From assembly GCA_029783825.1 (NCBI GenBank), contig JAREIK010009617.1, positions 29,828-93,827 of the forward strand: a stretch of DNA of 64,000 nt, in the 5' to 3' direction. The DNA is from Sapria himalayana (taxonomy: Eukaryota > Streptophyta > Magnoliopsida > Malpighiales > Rafflesiaceae). The translations under genes and the position numbers were made by a program. The notes below the pieces were generated by a model. That model had not been told where the DNA came from, made no database searches, and worked only from the letters and a program-made list of their open reading frames with translations. Below, piece by piece: positions 1 through 11,391 of this stretch. The stretch's first letter is position 1. Every line of letters starts with the position of its first letter.

Positions 1-220
1 TGGCAACATAAATTTTTTTTAATGCAGGGTTAAAAGAAATCTTCACTTTAAAATTTATATATATCAGCAAAAAGAGAGCCTAATTGGGTTGTACTAGGGG
101 GTACATAACTCATTAACTGAGTAATATAATATTTAGTGTCTTCTGCTTAATTCTAAACTTTTTACAATATGACTTGCAAGTAACTTCATATAAATATATA
201 TTGATTTTATTTTACATTCG

Positions 221-498
221 GTGCCCAAGACAACAAGGTAGTGTCGAATGTGGACACTATGTGATGAGCTATATGAGAGATATCATTCTTGATCAAAGAT
301 GTCTAACACCAAAGGTATGTGTTTATTTGTTGTTTCTCAATATATCAGTTATTTTTAGTTTTTCAATTTTATTGATTAAGATAATACTTTACACTTCAAC
401 AGTTTAATGGGAAGGAATCATACAAAAAAGAAGAGTTGGATCAAGTACGATCTGATTGGGTGATGTTGGTGACTCAATTAATACTTTCCTCGGTTTGA
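221..498 (+). pseudogene. Ulp1-like cysteine protease (C48), C-terminal exons
   Basis: Two exons joined at a clean intron encode the end of a Ulp1/SENP-type SUMO-protease domain. Exon 1 (about 221-314) reads CPRQQGSVECGHYVMSYMRD and holds the conserved Gln and the catalytic Cys in the ECG motif. The intron is 315-402 (gtatgt to caacag). Exon 2 (403-498) encodes FNGKESYKKEELDQVRSDW, ends in TGA at 496-498 and matches the usual tail of plant transposon-borne Ulp1 proteins. The His and Asp of the catalytic triad would lie upstream, mostly outside the window. The bases before exon 1 (ATTCG) lack the AG of a normal acceptor site, so this copy may be broken or the exon may start further left. It probably belongs to the CACTA element ending at 1478. 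The domain call is strong; whether the gene still works is unclear. Confidence 0.72.
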
Positions 499-1236
499 AA
501 ATCATTGGGGACACCTTTTTTTACTGAAGCATGAACTAATTTTGGGATTTACAACATTAACTTTTGATGAGGTTCGTAATTTATATCTCTTTTGAACTCA
601 CTACACACCTTTAGGTTTTAAATGGATTATTATTGTTTTGTATTTTAAAAAATTTTATCAACTTTTATGCCATAATTGATAAACCTCCAGCTTTATATTT
701 TATCCCTATCTACTAACTTTGTTTTTGTTGTTGTTAAATTTGTTTAATCGTATATGTCAATTGTTATATAAATTTTTTTTATGATATGTCGTTATCATTC
801 CTATTTTTTTTCCAATGCTCTATAATATATTTATTTCTACAAGTGTAAGTATTTATTGTTCATCTATTTGTATGCATGTTACCTTATTTGGAAATTAACT
901 CTCAACTTTGTCAGGCAAGCAGGAATCAATTTTATGGAGTTAAGGCACAATTGGGTTGCATATATCAGAAAATTTGAATTGATTTTAAGAAAAGAATGTT
1001 GAAATTGTGTTATATTTTTTTTTTGATTTGTAAGCAGTCTGAGTTCCCCATTGTACTTGACAACTGTTTTCTTGGTATGGATTGTAAAGAATTTTGTTAT
1101 TATGTGCATGCGGTATTACAATAACAGGTGAAAATATATTTACAATAATTATTAAATTTAAATTTATTTAAATTATAATCTTCCTTGATGCTTTTTCTAA
1201 GCGTCATAGTATTAAAAATAATTTCGATACCTACAA

Positions 1237-1373
1237 CATATAATGATGCTTTTTTGCAGTGTCTTTGAATCATACCTCGACGCTAAAATAAAGCGCCATT
1301 GTTAATAAAAATCACGCTTTATTTTATCTTCATCGTATGATTCAACGACACTGCAAAAAAGCATCATTATATG
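1237..1373. repeat. 39-bp foldback inside the CACTA subterminal region
   Basis: Arm 1237-1275 and arm 1335-1373 are reverse complements with a single mismatch. Both contain the block ATGATGCTTTTTTGCAGTG. The 59-base interval between them holds further, weaker inverted matches (around GACGCTAAAATAAAGCG and CGCTTTATTTT). The structure would form a strong hairpin in single-stranded DNA or RNA. It may be a set of transposase-binding subterminal repeats or a small foldback nested in the larger element. Confidence 0.85.
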
Positions 1374-1478
1374 TATAGACTTTTTATGTCACGCTAGCGG
1401 ATGACGCTCTCTATAAGAGACATTATATATATATAATGACACTTTTAGGCATCATAAATTATGGTTTTTGTTGTAGTG

Positions 1479-2985
1479 TACTTGGTCTGGATGATTAATA
1501 TATTTATGGTTTGATTATACTTTTGTTATAGATACTGATAGATGATGACTAAATAGAACTTAAAACAAAACTTTGACTAGTGGCGGATTTGTGCGTTGTT
1601 GTCCTACTGGATGGTGATAGGTAAAATGTGAGACATACCCGTGCAAAAGATAAGAAGATGATGATACTTGATCTGAAGTTGATGGGTTTGGTTGTCTCAA
1701 TATTTGTGGTAAAGTACATAATTATCTTCTTAAATATCAAATATGATGAAATCAATTAAAAAAAATAAATATACTCACCATGACCAATATGTCTTAGATA
1801 ATTTCAATAAAGTGCTTCATAGTTCGACCTGCTATTCGGAGCAAGAAATGTTAGAGTAATTTTGTTCATATTTAATCTTTAGGCAATTGATAGGATATCA
1901 TATTGATACTTGTTCACAAGTTGTATGATACCTTCTAAAAAATACAATTTTTAATAGTACAAAGTATAGTAAAATTTTTAGGATCATTTAATTTTCTTAG
2001 AAGTTATTTTTAATAGACCTCTTGATCATATTCACAATCACATATGTCTCTAAATTTTTATTATTACTCATTTCTTTCATAAATTTAATTTAGTCTAGCA
2101 TCGAGCTAGAACTTTGGAAAATAACATGCTCACCTATAAGTTCAGGATTATATTGATTAACTTCTCGAAATATTTATCCAATTTTCCTTTTAAAAATTAT
2201 TGACGAAATAGAAGATTCGTCAAGGCTTACGTTTAGTTTTATTATTTAATTAGTTTTTTATCTCCATAGCTTCGGGTAACCTCCATTTACTATTCTATTT
2301 CTCTATTTCCCTTTTTCTCATCTTTGGGTGAAAATTGGGCATGAATTTCTTTTGGAGTTGCAACCTTGTAAGGTGTCGCGGTATCATTGTATAAGTGTTA
2401 ATACTTTTTTACCCAAAATAATTATATATGTTTTAAAAGAATTATTTCTTAATAATGATTGATGTTATATATAATGTTCTCCTAAGAGATTCACCTTTAG
2501 ATTGTAAGTCGCATCATTACTAAGAAGGATAATGATAGAAAATCCTTTGGATATGCACGTGTGTGTCATAACTCATGATGATTAATATACCTAAATCTTA
2601 AGATTCAACACAAATGTCTATCTCACATATCATAGTCGAAAAGATTATCACTTTTTTTCTACTACAAGCATGAGTGAGCCTCATAGTTCAACAATCCATA
2701 ATAAAAATCTCATACAAACCAACAAATAATTGAAACTCTAGTTCAAGTTCTATTTAATTACCTGTTCATCAATATCCATAAAAAAAAATAAATCAAATAT
2801 ATTCATTCATAAATAATGACATAAGTCATGTCATATACTTCAATTTTTAAATTGTAAAAGCTCTAACGAGTCTCATGAGTAAAATGTAAATATATTATGT
2901 ACGTTAACAAAACATGAACAACAACCTAGAGAAGGGCAACCAAACAGGACCACCGCCGTCCAAGAGCTTAACTACCATGAGATTT
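1479..2985. other. AT-rich DNA without recognisable features
   Basis: I see no convincing coding frame, terminal repeat or RNA gene here. Frames are short and stop-rich. The stretch probably consists of old, unidentifiable repeat DNA. Confidence 0.5.
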
Positions 2986-2989
2986 GAAA

Positions 2990-4480
2990 TATCTCAGAGA
3001 GAAGAAATCAAAAAATTGAGCCCCAATATTTTATTTACACAATTATGATTATATTTTATAAATAATTTTTACTTTTATTATATAAATGTAATATACTATA
3101 CTATATTGTATTAGAAATGTAATATAAAAAAATATGTTTTAATGTAGAAATATTTAAAATTTAAAGAAATTGTAATAATTTAAAATAATAATTTTAGTTT
3201 TGGTATTGTATTTTTATTATTTACAATAATTTATACGATCAAGATGGGTCTGTTGGAATTACAAATGCATACCTCCCCGATGTTCGCCGGGCCCCAATCT
3301 CTCCTTCCTCCTCCCACCTCTCACCCCTGGCACGCAAACCCTACCTGATTCAACTCTTCCTCCTCTCCTTTTCAATAACCAAAAAAACGCCAGATCTTTC
3401 CGCCATCATCAAAGTACGAAGGTATCTTTTAAAACTTTCTCCTCTCCTTTTTAATCTTCAAGTTTCAACACGATTTTTTCTTCGATAATCTTAACTTTCC
3501 AAATCTATTTCACGCCAGGTATATTTAGATTCTATGTCTTTGTGTTCGAATCAGATATGCATGAACGTTTGTTTAAGGCAGTATGCACATATATACGTAG
3601 TATGCAAACACGCCTGTATATACGCGCGCGAGCTCGCACGCGCGCAAACACACGCATACACGCACACACGCACACACGCACACACGCACACACGCACAAG
3701 CATACGCACACACGCACAAGCATACGCACACACACACACAAACGTAGATACATATATTTTGCTGTCAAATATACTATGATATATAAATAAATAAATAAAT
3801 AACTATATATACATGTATTTATATATACTAACGGCAGTGTGTATACATACACACATACATATACATATATATATATATATATTTACATATATATATATAT
3901 ATATATATTTACATATATGCAGTTGTCTGTGTAAATGTATGTATGTGTCTATGAACTGATCTTTATGCAAATATTGTTTTGTATACATTAATGTGCATAT
4001 ACTCTAGACATGTATGTACTTTTATATGTACATATACAATTATCATATATGTACATTCTATACATATACAATTATCATATATGTACATTCTATACATTAC
4101 AATAGGCATGTATGTACCTATATCTAAGACATGTATCTATATGTTTTATTGTGTGTGTGTATATATATATCTACATGTATGTATATATGATAGTCATGTT
4201 TGTACATCTATTTACATCGACATGTACATTCATCGACAGCATCACATATTTAAAACCTACATTACAGTTCATATACACAGCATGACAGCAATATACATGT
4301 ATTTTCACATGTTGCAAATACTTGCCTTTGGCGAGGTAATCTTCTTGTTTGAAGTGGTGATCTTGTTGAGAATTCTAATTGCATGAAGATGTTTGCATTG
4401 GGTGCATTATCCTATTCCAGTTTGGTGACTAGATTTCTAATGTAGATTTACTAAAAGTTTTTGATCTTATTTGATATCAA
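2990..4480 (+). repeat. Dispersed repeat family R, copy 1
   Basis: This copy shares an ordered set of blocks with 7635-9220 and, on the opposite strand, with 22690-21150. Block A (2990-3230) is AT-rich and starts near AATTGAGCCC; it includes ATGTTTTAATGTAGAAATAT. Block B (about 3290-3490) is CT-rich with CTCTCCTTTTCAATAACC, like a plant 5' leader. Block C (3600-3760) is a CGCACA/CACA microsatellite ending in the conserved tail ATATTTTGCTGTCAAATATAC. A fourth block (about 4370-4450) contains CTAGATTTCTAATGTAGATT, also found in the minus-strand copy at 21180-21260. I cannot assign the family to a known class; terminal repeats and a transposase are not visible. Confidence 0.6.
3650..3742. repeat. 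CA/CGCA microsatellite
   Basis: Repeated CACACG and CACACA units, within block C of repeat R. A TA-rich microsatellite follows at about 3866-3912. The open frames over this stretch on both strands are by-products of the repeat. Confidence 0.9.
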
Positions 4481-5555
4481 ATGCTGCAAACACTTGATTT
4501 CAAATTTTATTTAGAGTCATATATATATATATATATGTTTGTTATATTAAGATTTGTGTTCACTCTTTTCACATCTCATACATGGAGTTTCTAGGTGGAA
4601 TGTTAATAGAAAATAACTAAGATTTTAAGTAAGTTCCTATTAAAGTAATGCTTATGATATTTTCTTCTATTCTTGTGTTTTTAATAAATTTTTTAGTTTT
4701 AAAATATGCAAATTGCCTCATAGTTTGTGTGATTTACCCATACATATGTAAGTCGCACAAACTATTCAACATATTATATAAGTATTTTTTAAATATGAAA
4801 TTTCTCAATCATTCATAGTTAACTAGTATTTATTCACTACATACATCGAATATATATTTCTTATTATATATAGCTTAATTTTTTATATCATAATAATTTT
4901 TCAATTTGTTTTATTTATATTTATAAATTTTAGTTATTAAATTCTTATTTCATTTTTATTCAATATAAGCATATTGACTAAATTCATATTTATGAATGTA
5001 GTTCACAATTCAAGTGATAGAAATTAATTGATTCAAAATTGAAATTTAAAATTGTTTATAATTATTCATATTTTTATGATGATTTTATATCATAAAAATA
5101 TTTAGGAATTTTATTGTTCATAATTATTTATTTGTTTGTTTGTTTATGTATTTTTATTATTATTATTTTTGGTTAAATTTATTCCAGTCAAATGTAGTAA
5201 TTTCTAACAAGGGAGCCTCCATTATGTATTAGAGACATTGTCCTTTATAAGGGGCATTTGATAATTATTAATTAATATTTAGTTTTATACTTTAATTATG
5301 TTTTGTAAATAATGTTAGTGTGTGTGTGTGTGTCAAGGTTGGCTAAATTGATTATTTTAAATAAGGAATATCTCATATTGGATTTAATATATTATACAAT
5401 AGATGCATTATAGTTTGTAATTAATTTTTTAATTTAGTAGTCTATTTATATTTATTGGTAGGTAATATTCCATCTGCCCAAATTTGTCAGGCTAGTTATA
5501 TCAAACAAAGTTTGATTTAATTTAATATGATTTATTTGGTTTTATTTATTTTTTT
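4481..5555. other. AT-rich DNA, one short TG microsatellite
   Basis: No coding sequence or element boundary could be recognised. A (TG)n run lies at about 5319-5334 and a short (AT)n run at about 4519-4536. Confidence 0.5.
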
Positions 5556-5850
5556 GGCTCAATTTGGCTGGGTTCTTGGAGGGCAAGCTCACCATGGCTC
5601 GTGGCTGGGTTGGTCGGAGTGGTTTGAGTTGGGTCGGGTCTTTTTTAAAAAATTTAGGGTTTTGGTTGGGGCGCTTTCGCTCATTTGTTGCTCGTTGGGC
5701 ATGCCAAGCCATCGCATGTTGGGCATTGCCACGTTGTTCCCACTGGCGTTGCTCGGTGCGAGGTTTCCATGTTGTACTCATGTGCTAGGTACTTGAGTCG
5801 TGTCTCCCACGGCTTGCGGTCTAAAAATCCTTGGCATTCCACTGTATTGG
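5556..5850. other. GC-rich island, probable decayed transposon
   Basis: A sharp rise in GC content inside AT-rich DNA, with words such as TGGGTTGGTCGGAG and GTTGGGCATTGCC. Several overlapping frames stay open on both strands because of base composition. The composition resembles the GC-rich hAT-type elements elsewhere in the window, but I could not find matching ends or a target duplication. I do not call a gene. Confidence 0.35.
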
Positions 5851-5859
5851 ATGGGTTAT

Positions 5860-7630
5860 ACAAATTAGTTGGTAGAGTTATTGTATATAAAGATTATCAT
5901 GATTTTTTAGGTAAAGTTTTGATCAAGAATGAATATTTAAATTTCTTAATACTCTATATTGTATTTCATAACTATTTATTAAAATTCTCTAAAATTTTAA
6001 AATAATTAAATTAATCTATAATTTTTTTCGTTAAATACATACATATCATCATAAAGTATCAAAATATATACAAAATTTTTATAGTTCAAGTATTAAACAT
6101 ATACAAGTTTTCACCTAAAGTAAATCTTGACATAAAAATATACATATATATTAAGAATAATACAAATTTATAATTTCACATATAAAAAAGAAAAATAACA
6201 CGATCTTAAATTGAACAAAAATATGAAAACCACAAACTTAAGTGTTAAAAGACAAATATGGGAGACTCAAGAGGGACAAAATAAATAATTTCTTATGGAT
6301 TTGATTGGGAATCACATGCTTTTTTTTTGACATGATTCATGCCCACCACAATCTTCTATTTTATAAGCTACACATGGTCTAATAGAAATGAGGTGAATAG
6401 TATTATCTAATATAGTTTCTCATCTATTACAATCAACTTTGCGTAAGTTAAGATTGGTTTATGTGATCATCTTGTAATCCTTTCCCTTATCTATATACAT
6501 CTTTAAGTGGTTTTGTGTTAAACTTCAAGTTGGACAATAATTTTTTTTGTTTTAATAGTCTTACAAGGAATTCAAAAAAATGATTATTTTTCTACCATGT
6601 TCGTTGCAACTTCCAATTTATTTTTTAAAAAAAATTTAAAATATATTATTTATAAATATATCCAAATATTTTCATCTATATATGGTGTGGACTACAAAAA
6701 AATTTCTATTTATTATACTATTATAGTGTTGGCCCACTTCATTTCTTGTAAGTTTTATTTTTAAAATATAACAATTGAGCCCCTCATGCCAAGCTCTAAG
6801 TGTCTTTTTAAAAGTAACAAGAGTTTTTCAAAGCTTATAAACATGACTGATTTTTTAGACATCAAAAGATCTCACTTGTGTTTTTGTACTTTATATTGAT
6901 AAACTAAATTAGAAATATACTTTTGTATCTATTTGAAATGTTTTAAATTCAAGAAATAAAGTATGAACGCGAGTATTCTAATAGGCTCAAGTCTTAGTAT
7001 TGATCAAAAGTTTTATCAAAATATATTTTTTATATATATTATTTGATAATTGAGAAGCCAACCCAATTTCATTTTTTTAAAGTTATTAGGTTTCATCCAT
7101 TTTATTGTATAAAAATGATACAATTGTTGATGAATAATGATAACTTAAACTATTTCACTCAATGTTTAACTACATGATTTTTGGGATGTTGTGGGAGCTC
7201 AAAATATATGTTTGTGTACTTGAGATAAAATTTAATAATATTGGATTTTTAAAACTATATTTTTTATTACTAGCAATCTTATTTATGAAATTATATTTTT
7301 CATTGAAATTATTGCGTATGTCTGAAGAATTTATCTATCATGATAAGAATGTACTCAATATAGGTATATTGCACTAATGGGATTTATTTGTATGAGCTCT
7401 AATGAGCCAAAAGATTAATTGTTATTAATTATAATACAAAGACTCATATTTTGTTTTTATTTCATATGATCATCACGATAAAATAATCAAGAATTTTCTA
7501 AAAATAAATATTAATTTGACAAGTTAAAATTATAATATTCAACAAAACATGAGCAATAATACTGAGAGAATTAATTGAGATAATTTTTGAGCGCTCAATT
7601 ATCCTGATATTTAGAATATCTAGAAAGATA
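5860..7630. other. AT-rich DNA without recognisable features
   Basis: Stop-rich in all frames that I read. The single frame of about 70 codons near 7162-7377 is hydrophobic by base composition and has no recognisable domain. Confidence 0.5.
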
Positions 7631-7868
7631 ATATTAAAAAATTGAGCCCTCCTAGATACTTATGTTGTAATTACTATCTAAATTATAATCATATGTAGGA
7701 TACCAATATTTTAATAAATAATGTTTATTTTTATTATAAAAATGTAACATATTACATTGTATTAGAAATATAATATAAAAATTGTGTTTTAATGTATAAA
7801 TATTTAAATTTTCAAGGAATTAAAAATTAAAAATTATAATTTTTATATTGAAGTTATATTTATATTAA

Positions 7869-8648
7869 CAAGGAAGCACGAATATGGGACACATGGACAC
7901 GGTTGTGGACATGGCACGGATACATGTCCGATATGTTACGTGGTGTATCGTTGACCAATCCATGTTTGATACGTCACGTGGCATATCGGACGGATGCGTT
8001 GGATGCCATATCCATGCTGACAACGCCGAGTGGTCGACGTTCGACTACGTCGAGTGGCCAACGTCGCTCACGATGACGAATGGTCGATTCTGTGGGGCGG
8101 CAGGGGTTGTCATGTTTTTGTGGGGAGGCAGGGGGCGCGATTCTGTGAGTAGGGCATGGCGCAATTCTGTGGGCTGGGCAGGGCACGATTCTGTGGGCTG
8201 GGTAGGGCGCGATTCTGTGGGCTGGGCATGGCTCGATTCTGTGGACTGGGCAGGGCGTGATTCTGTAGGCTGGGCGTGTGATTCTTATTTTATAAATATT
8301 TTTTATTTTATAAAATAAAAAATATATATTTTTTATAATATTAGATAATTATAAAATATTATTTTATAAAATAAGATAATTATAAATATTATCTTATAAA
8401 ATAAAATATTTTTATTTAATAAAATAAAAAAATATATTTATTTTATAAGATAAAATAAAATATTATATTATATTTTATTTTATAAAATACCTAATATTTA
8501 TAAAGAAAATAAAATTTATTTTTATTTTTATTTTTTTTATCATGTTGTATCCTAGTCACATCCGTATCTTAGTTTTTTAAAATTTGTCATGTCCCAGTAT
8601 TCTACCGTGTCGTATCCCCATATTCGTATTCGTGTCCGTGCTTCTTAG
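7869..8648. mobile_element. Non-autonomous hAT-type element, family of 31010-31499
   Basis: The ends read CAAGGAAGCACG on the left and CGTGCTTCTTAG on the right, imperfect inverted repeats. They are flanked by TATATTAA (7861-7868) and TATATTAT (8649-8656), a 7-of-8 match for the 8-bp target duplication usual in hAT elements. The last 160 bases align with the last 140 bases of the element at 31010-31499 (shared words ACCTAATATTTATA, TTGTCATGTCCC, TCGTATC, GTGTCCGTGC). The left part is GC-rich with many GACACGG/GTGTCCG motifs, and a 24-bp tandem array lies inside. No transposase is present. The 144-codon frame over it is an artefact of the array. Confidence 0.62.
8133..8275. repeat. 24-bp tandem repeat, about 6 units
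   Basis: The unit is approximately CGATTCTGTGGGCTGGGCAG plus four variable bases. Because 24 is a multiple of three, it keeps a frame open and gives an apparent eight-residue protein repeat (GWAGRDSV-like). It lies wholly within the non-coding transposon at 7869-8648, so I do not read it as a protein. Confidence 0.85.
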
Positions 8649-9220
8649 TATATTATATACGATAAATAGTTCGATATGAGAAATAAATAATATGATTATG
8701 TTTATTGTGAATTGCATAAGCTTCACTCTTCAATAATATTCAATATTGCTTCACTCTCTCCCTTCTCGCCTCCCACCAGTAAATCTTGATTGCTCCCCTC
8801 TTCCTCATATCACTTTCAATAATCTAAACTCATTTGAATTTCTTTCAAAAAAATGTCACATTTTCTCATTATCTTCAAATTATTGAGATCTTTTCCAAAA
8901 TGTTTCTCTACTTGTAGGTATGTATGCGCTTATATAGGGTAGTATGCATACACAAGTCATAAACACACATGCAAAAACACATGCATGTGCCGCACGCTCT
9001 TATGCGTGCGTTCACATTCTGCACACTCTTACGCATGTGTTCATATGTCGTAGACTACTGTGCAAATGTTCACATGCTGCACTCTTATGCATGCTTGCAA
9101 GCACCACACACACACACATATATAAATGCACACACACACATGCATACTTATATTTTGTTGTCAAATATACAATGAAACATTTAATTTCATTAGGCACAAA
9201 GTTCTTTACAAAGCTTTGCT

Positions 9221-11234
9221 AAAACTATTTTAATTTGATAGGCACATAAGCATTTATATTTACTAAAAAAAATAAATAAATATAGGTGTTTAATGCCCAT
9301 TCGAAATAATACACAAAATTATGTCAGAGCTTAACTATTTTGATCATAAAACATTAAATGATAAAAAAAATATAGGATGGATGCATATGACAGAGCATAT
9401 GCTTTAATTTCACAATTTTCTTGATAATTTTACGTTCTTCGATCTTGTCTTTTTTTCTTGTTCACTAGGTACCTGTGCATAGATAAAAATTACGTGATAA
9501 GTATTTTTATGTTTAGTGGTTATATACAGTTCTCTTTTTATTTTAATTTAAATCAAATCATTAAATTTCTAAAGATAATGTTTTCATATTTTCTTAAATG
9601 ACCAAGGTAGTACAATACATACATAAAGATATATTTTTATTTAATCAATTATAATTTCTTGGTCATCTTAAATTTTGTATTTTCATTTACAATAAATTAT
9701 TCAAATCATAATTCATATATTTTTAACTCTTATCGAATTTAACTATGCTTTTGGTGCAAAGGATAACAAATCACCGGCACGGTCTCCCTCGGGCTGCACG
9801 TCGCTGTAAAAATAATGATTTCAAAAATATATGTACTAGTTTGGTGTATACTTTTGACACTATTCTGTTTGATTATGGATTGATATGCCATAATAGTATG
9901 TTTGTTTGATACTTATTGTATATTTTGGGCATTCAAATTATTGGATTATTGGCATTCAAATTAATATTGGATATTTTTTGGATTGATATGCCATAATATT
10001 ATTCTGTTCGATTATAAAATTATGTTCGATTATGGGCATTCAAATTATTTATAAGAAAACATAATATTGGATATTTTTTTATAAAAATAAATCATTTTAT
10101 AAAAATAAATCATTTTAATACTAATGTAATGTTTATGTTATTTATTTCACAATCAATTAATTTCTCAAAATTTTTTACATAAATTAATTTGTAATTTATT
10201 TTATAATTTATATGTATCAAATTAATTTTAAATAATTTAATATGCAATTTAAATATTTTGGAGATAGAGATTCAAAATAATGAGAGAAAGTATAGAACAA
10301 ACTCAAAGTATATGATACTTTGAGTCTAATCATTGGAAATCTCAATTTTAGCTTGGGCTTTCCTCTTTGTTATCTTATATTCTAATACAGTTAAAGAATA
10401 ATATTATTCATGTATGCTATTAATTATTCTTAGGATTGATCTTCAGAGCTCAATATCCTAAAACTCAAGTAATGACATTTTAATGCAAAATCTAGTCTCA
10501 CTATATTCACCTACTGTTATTCTTGATTTCTAAGATCCTTTTGGTTTCTAATTTAATAAAATTTTTCTACTACATTATTTTTTCTAAAAGTTTAGTTTAA
10601 CCAAAATACTATGATTATTTGAAACTAACCTTAAAGCCCATATTCGGTAGCTTTATTGTTTAATTTGTTCATGATTTTTTCTATGCATTCGTAGCTCTAT
10701 CTATTAAGGTTCTTTACTAATTGGAATCACTTTATTTGGATGGTTATAATGGAATCTATAGCTAAAAGAAAAATATGTATTTTTCTCCAAATTCAAACAC
10801 AAGTAAAGAGACATCAGGGTTTGATTTCTTATCTCAAATTTCTTACTTATTTCAATAATAAGGTTCTTCATTGTTCTTGTTCATCTTAGTTATATATTTT
10901 TATAGAGAAAATTATAAATCTCTTCATTCAAAAACGCTAACTCTTTATTTTTTTTTTTAAATAATAATTGCTTAATGAGAAGATATCTGCAAGGTCAAAA
11001 TAAAGTTTTTACGTCTCAAATTCCCAACGCTATGTTTAGTTATACATTAATTCTCATTACTCATTTTTGGCAATTTAACACTTAATATCTTTTTTATTTA
11101 ATTTTTTTTAAATTACAATTACACTTTGTCATTTATGCTTCTCATTTATGACTTAAGTTCTTATTTGATATTGTGATAAATTTTATTTTATGCTATAAAC
11201 ACAAAATAAAAATATTATTAAAATACTATGGTAT
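9221..11234. other. AT-rich DNA with no gene
   Basis: No coding region was recognised. A short GC-richer patch at about 9765-9805 (CACCGGCACGGTCTCCCTCG) resembles the words of the GC-rich transposon islands but is too short to classify. A local tandem repeat is listed separately. Confidence 0.5.
9863..10110. repeat. Degenerate local tandem repeat
   Basis: GGATTGATATGCCATAATA occurs twice (near 9875 and 9980), GGGCATTCAAATTA occurs twice with a shorter third form between them, and ATATTGGATATTTTTT occurs twice. The period is roughly 100 bases but irregular. AAAAATAAATCATTTTA is doubled at the right end. Confidence 0.6.
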
Positions 11235-11304
11235 TTTTGGAGTGTTACAATGGAGCTCCATGCAAGCTCCATCGAGTTTTTTGTGGAGCAGGGGTGAGGA
11301 GCGA

Positions 11305-11327
11305 GGGGCGGGGGGTGGGGGCGAGGG
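11305..11327 (+). other. G-quadruplex-type motif
   Basis: Four G runs, GGGG-C-GGGGGG-T-GGGGG-CGA-GGG, with very short loops on the plus strand. This is the only such run I noticed in the window. It sits in a purine-rich stretch (11288-11340) next to a perfect hairpin. It may be the edge of an insertion; no coding role is apparent. Confidence 0.7.
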
Positions 11328-11350
11328 AAAAGAGAAAAGCTCGTCTTTAA

Positions 11351-11391
11351 TTTCATTAATAAATAGTATCAAATACTATTTATTAATGAAA
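11351..11391. repeat. Perfect 19-bp hairpin with 3-base loop
   Basis: Arm 11351-11369 and arm 11373-11391 are exact reverse complements (ATTAATAAATAGTAT and its complement), with loop CAA. It is followed by AAAATATAT, not a plain T run, so it is not a bacterial-type terminator. It may be a small foldback or the centre of a decayed MITE. Confidence 0.8.

Larger units (their letters stand above)
1..1478 (+). mobile_element. CACTA (En/Spm-type) transposon, 3' part only
   Basis: The right end is the bases GTAGTG at 1473-1478, preceded by GGTTTTTGTT. Read on the other strand this starts CACTACAACAAAAACC, the usual terminus of plant CACTA elements. The last 280 bases are full of short direct and inverted subterminal motifs such as GCGTCAT, GACGCT and GATGC, as expected for this superfamily. 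A Ulp1-like protease gene ends at 498 in the matching orientation; some plant CACTA elements carry such a domain. The left end lies outside the window, so the 3-bp target duplication cannot be checked. No tnp2-type transposase is visible. Bases 499-1200 hold no recognisable coding sequence and may be 3' untranslated and subterminal DNA. Confidence 0.6.
7635..9220 (+). repeat. Dispersed repeat family R, copy 2, interrupted
   Basis: Block A (7635-7868) includes GTGTTTTAATGTATAAATAT and GATACTTATGTTGTAATTA, matching copy 1 and the reverse strand near 22670. A hAT-type element (7869-8648) splits the copy. Block B (about 8745-8900) is the CT-rich leader-like segment (CTTCACTCTCTCCCTTCTC). Block C (8930-9170) holds CACACA runs and ends in ATATTTTGTTGTCAAATATAC. 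In copy 1 the sequence at about 3222-3240 runs uninterrupted through the place where the element sits here. Confidence 0.6.

Noticed and set aside
3532..4386. Frames rich in Thr/His/Ala or Cys/Val repeats, up to 135 codons
   Set aside because: Translation products of CA, TA and CGCA microsatellites.
7884..8318. A 144-codon frame with an eight-residue repeat
   Set aside because: It comes from a 24-bp tandem array inside a non-autonomous transposon.
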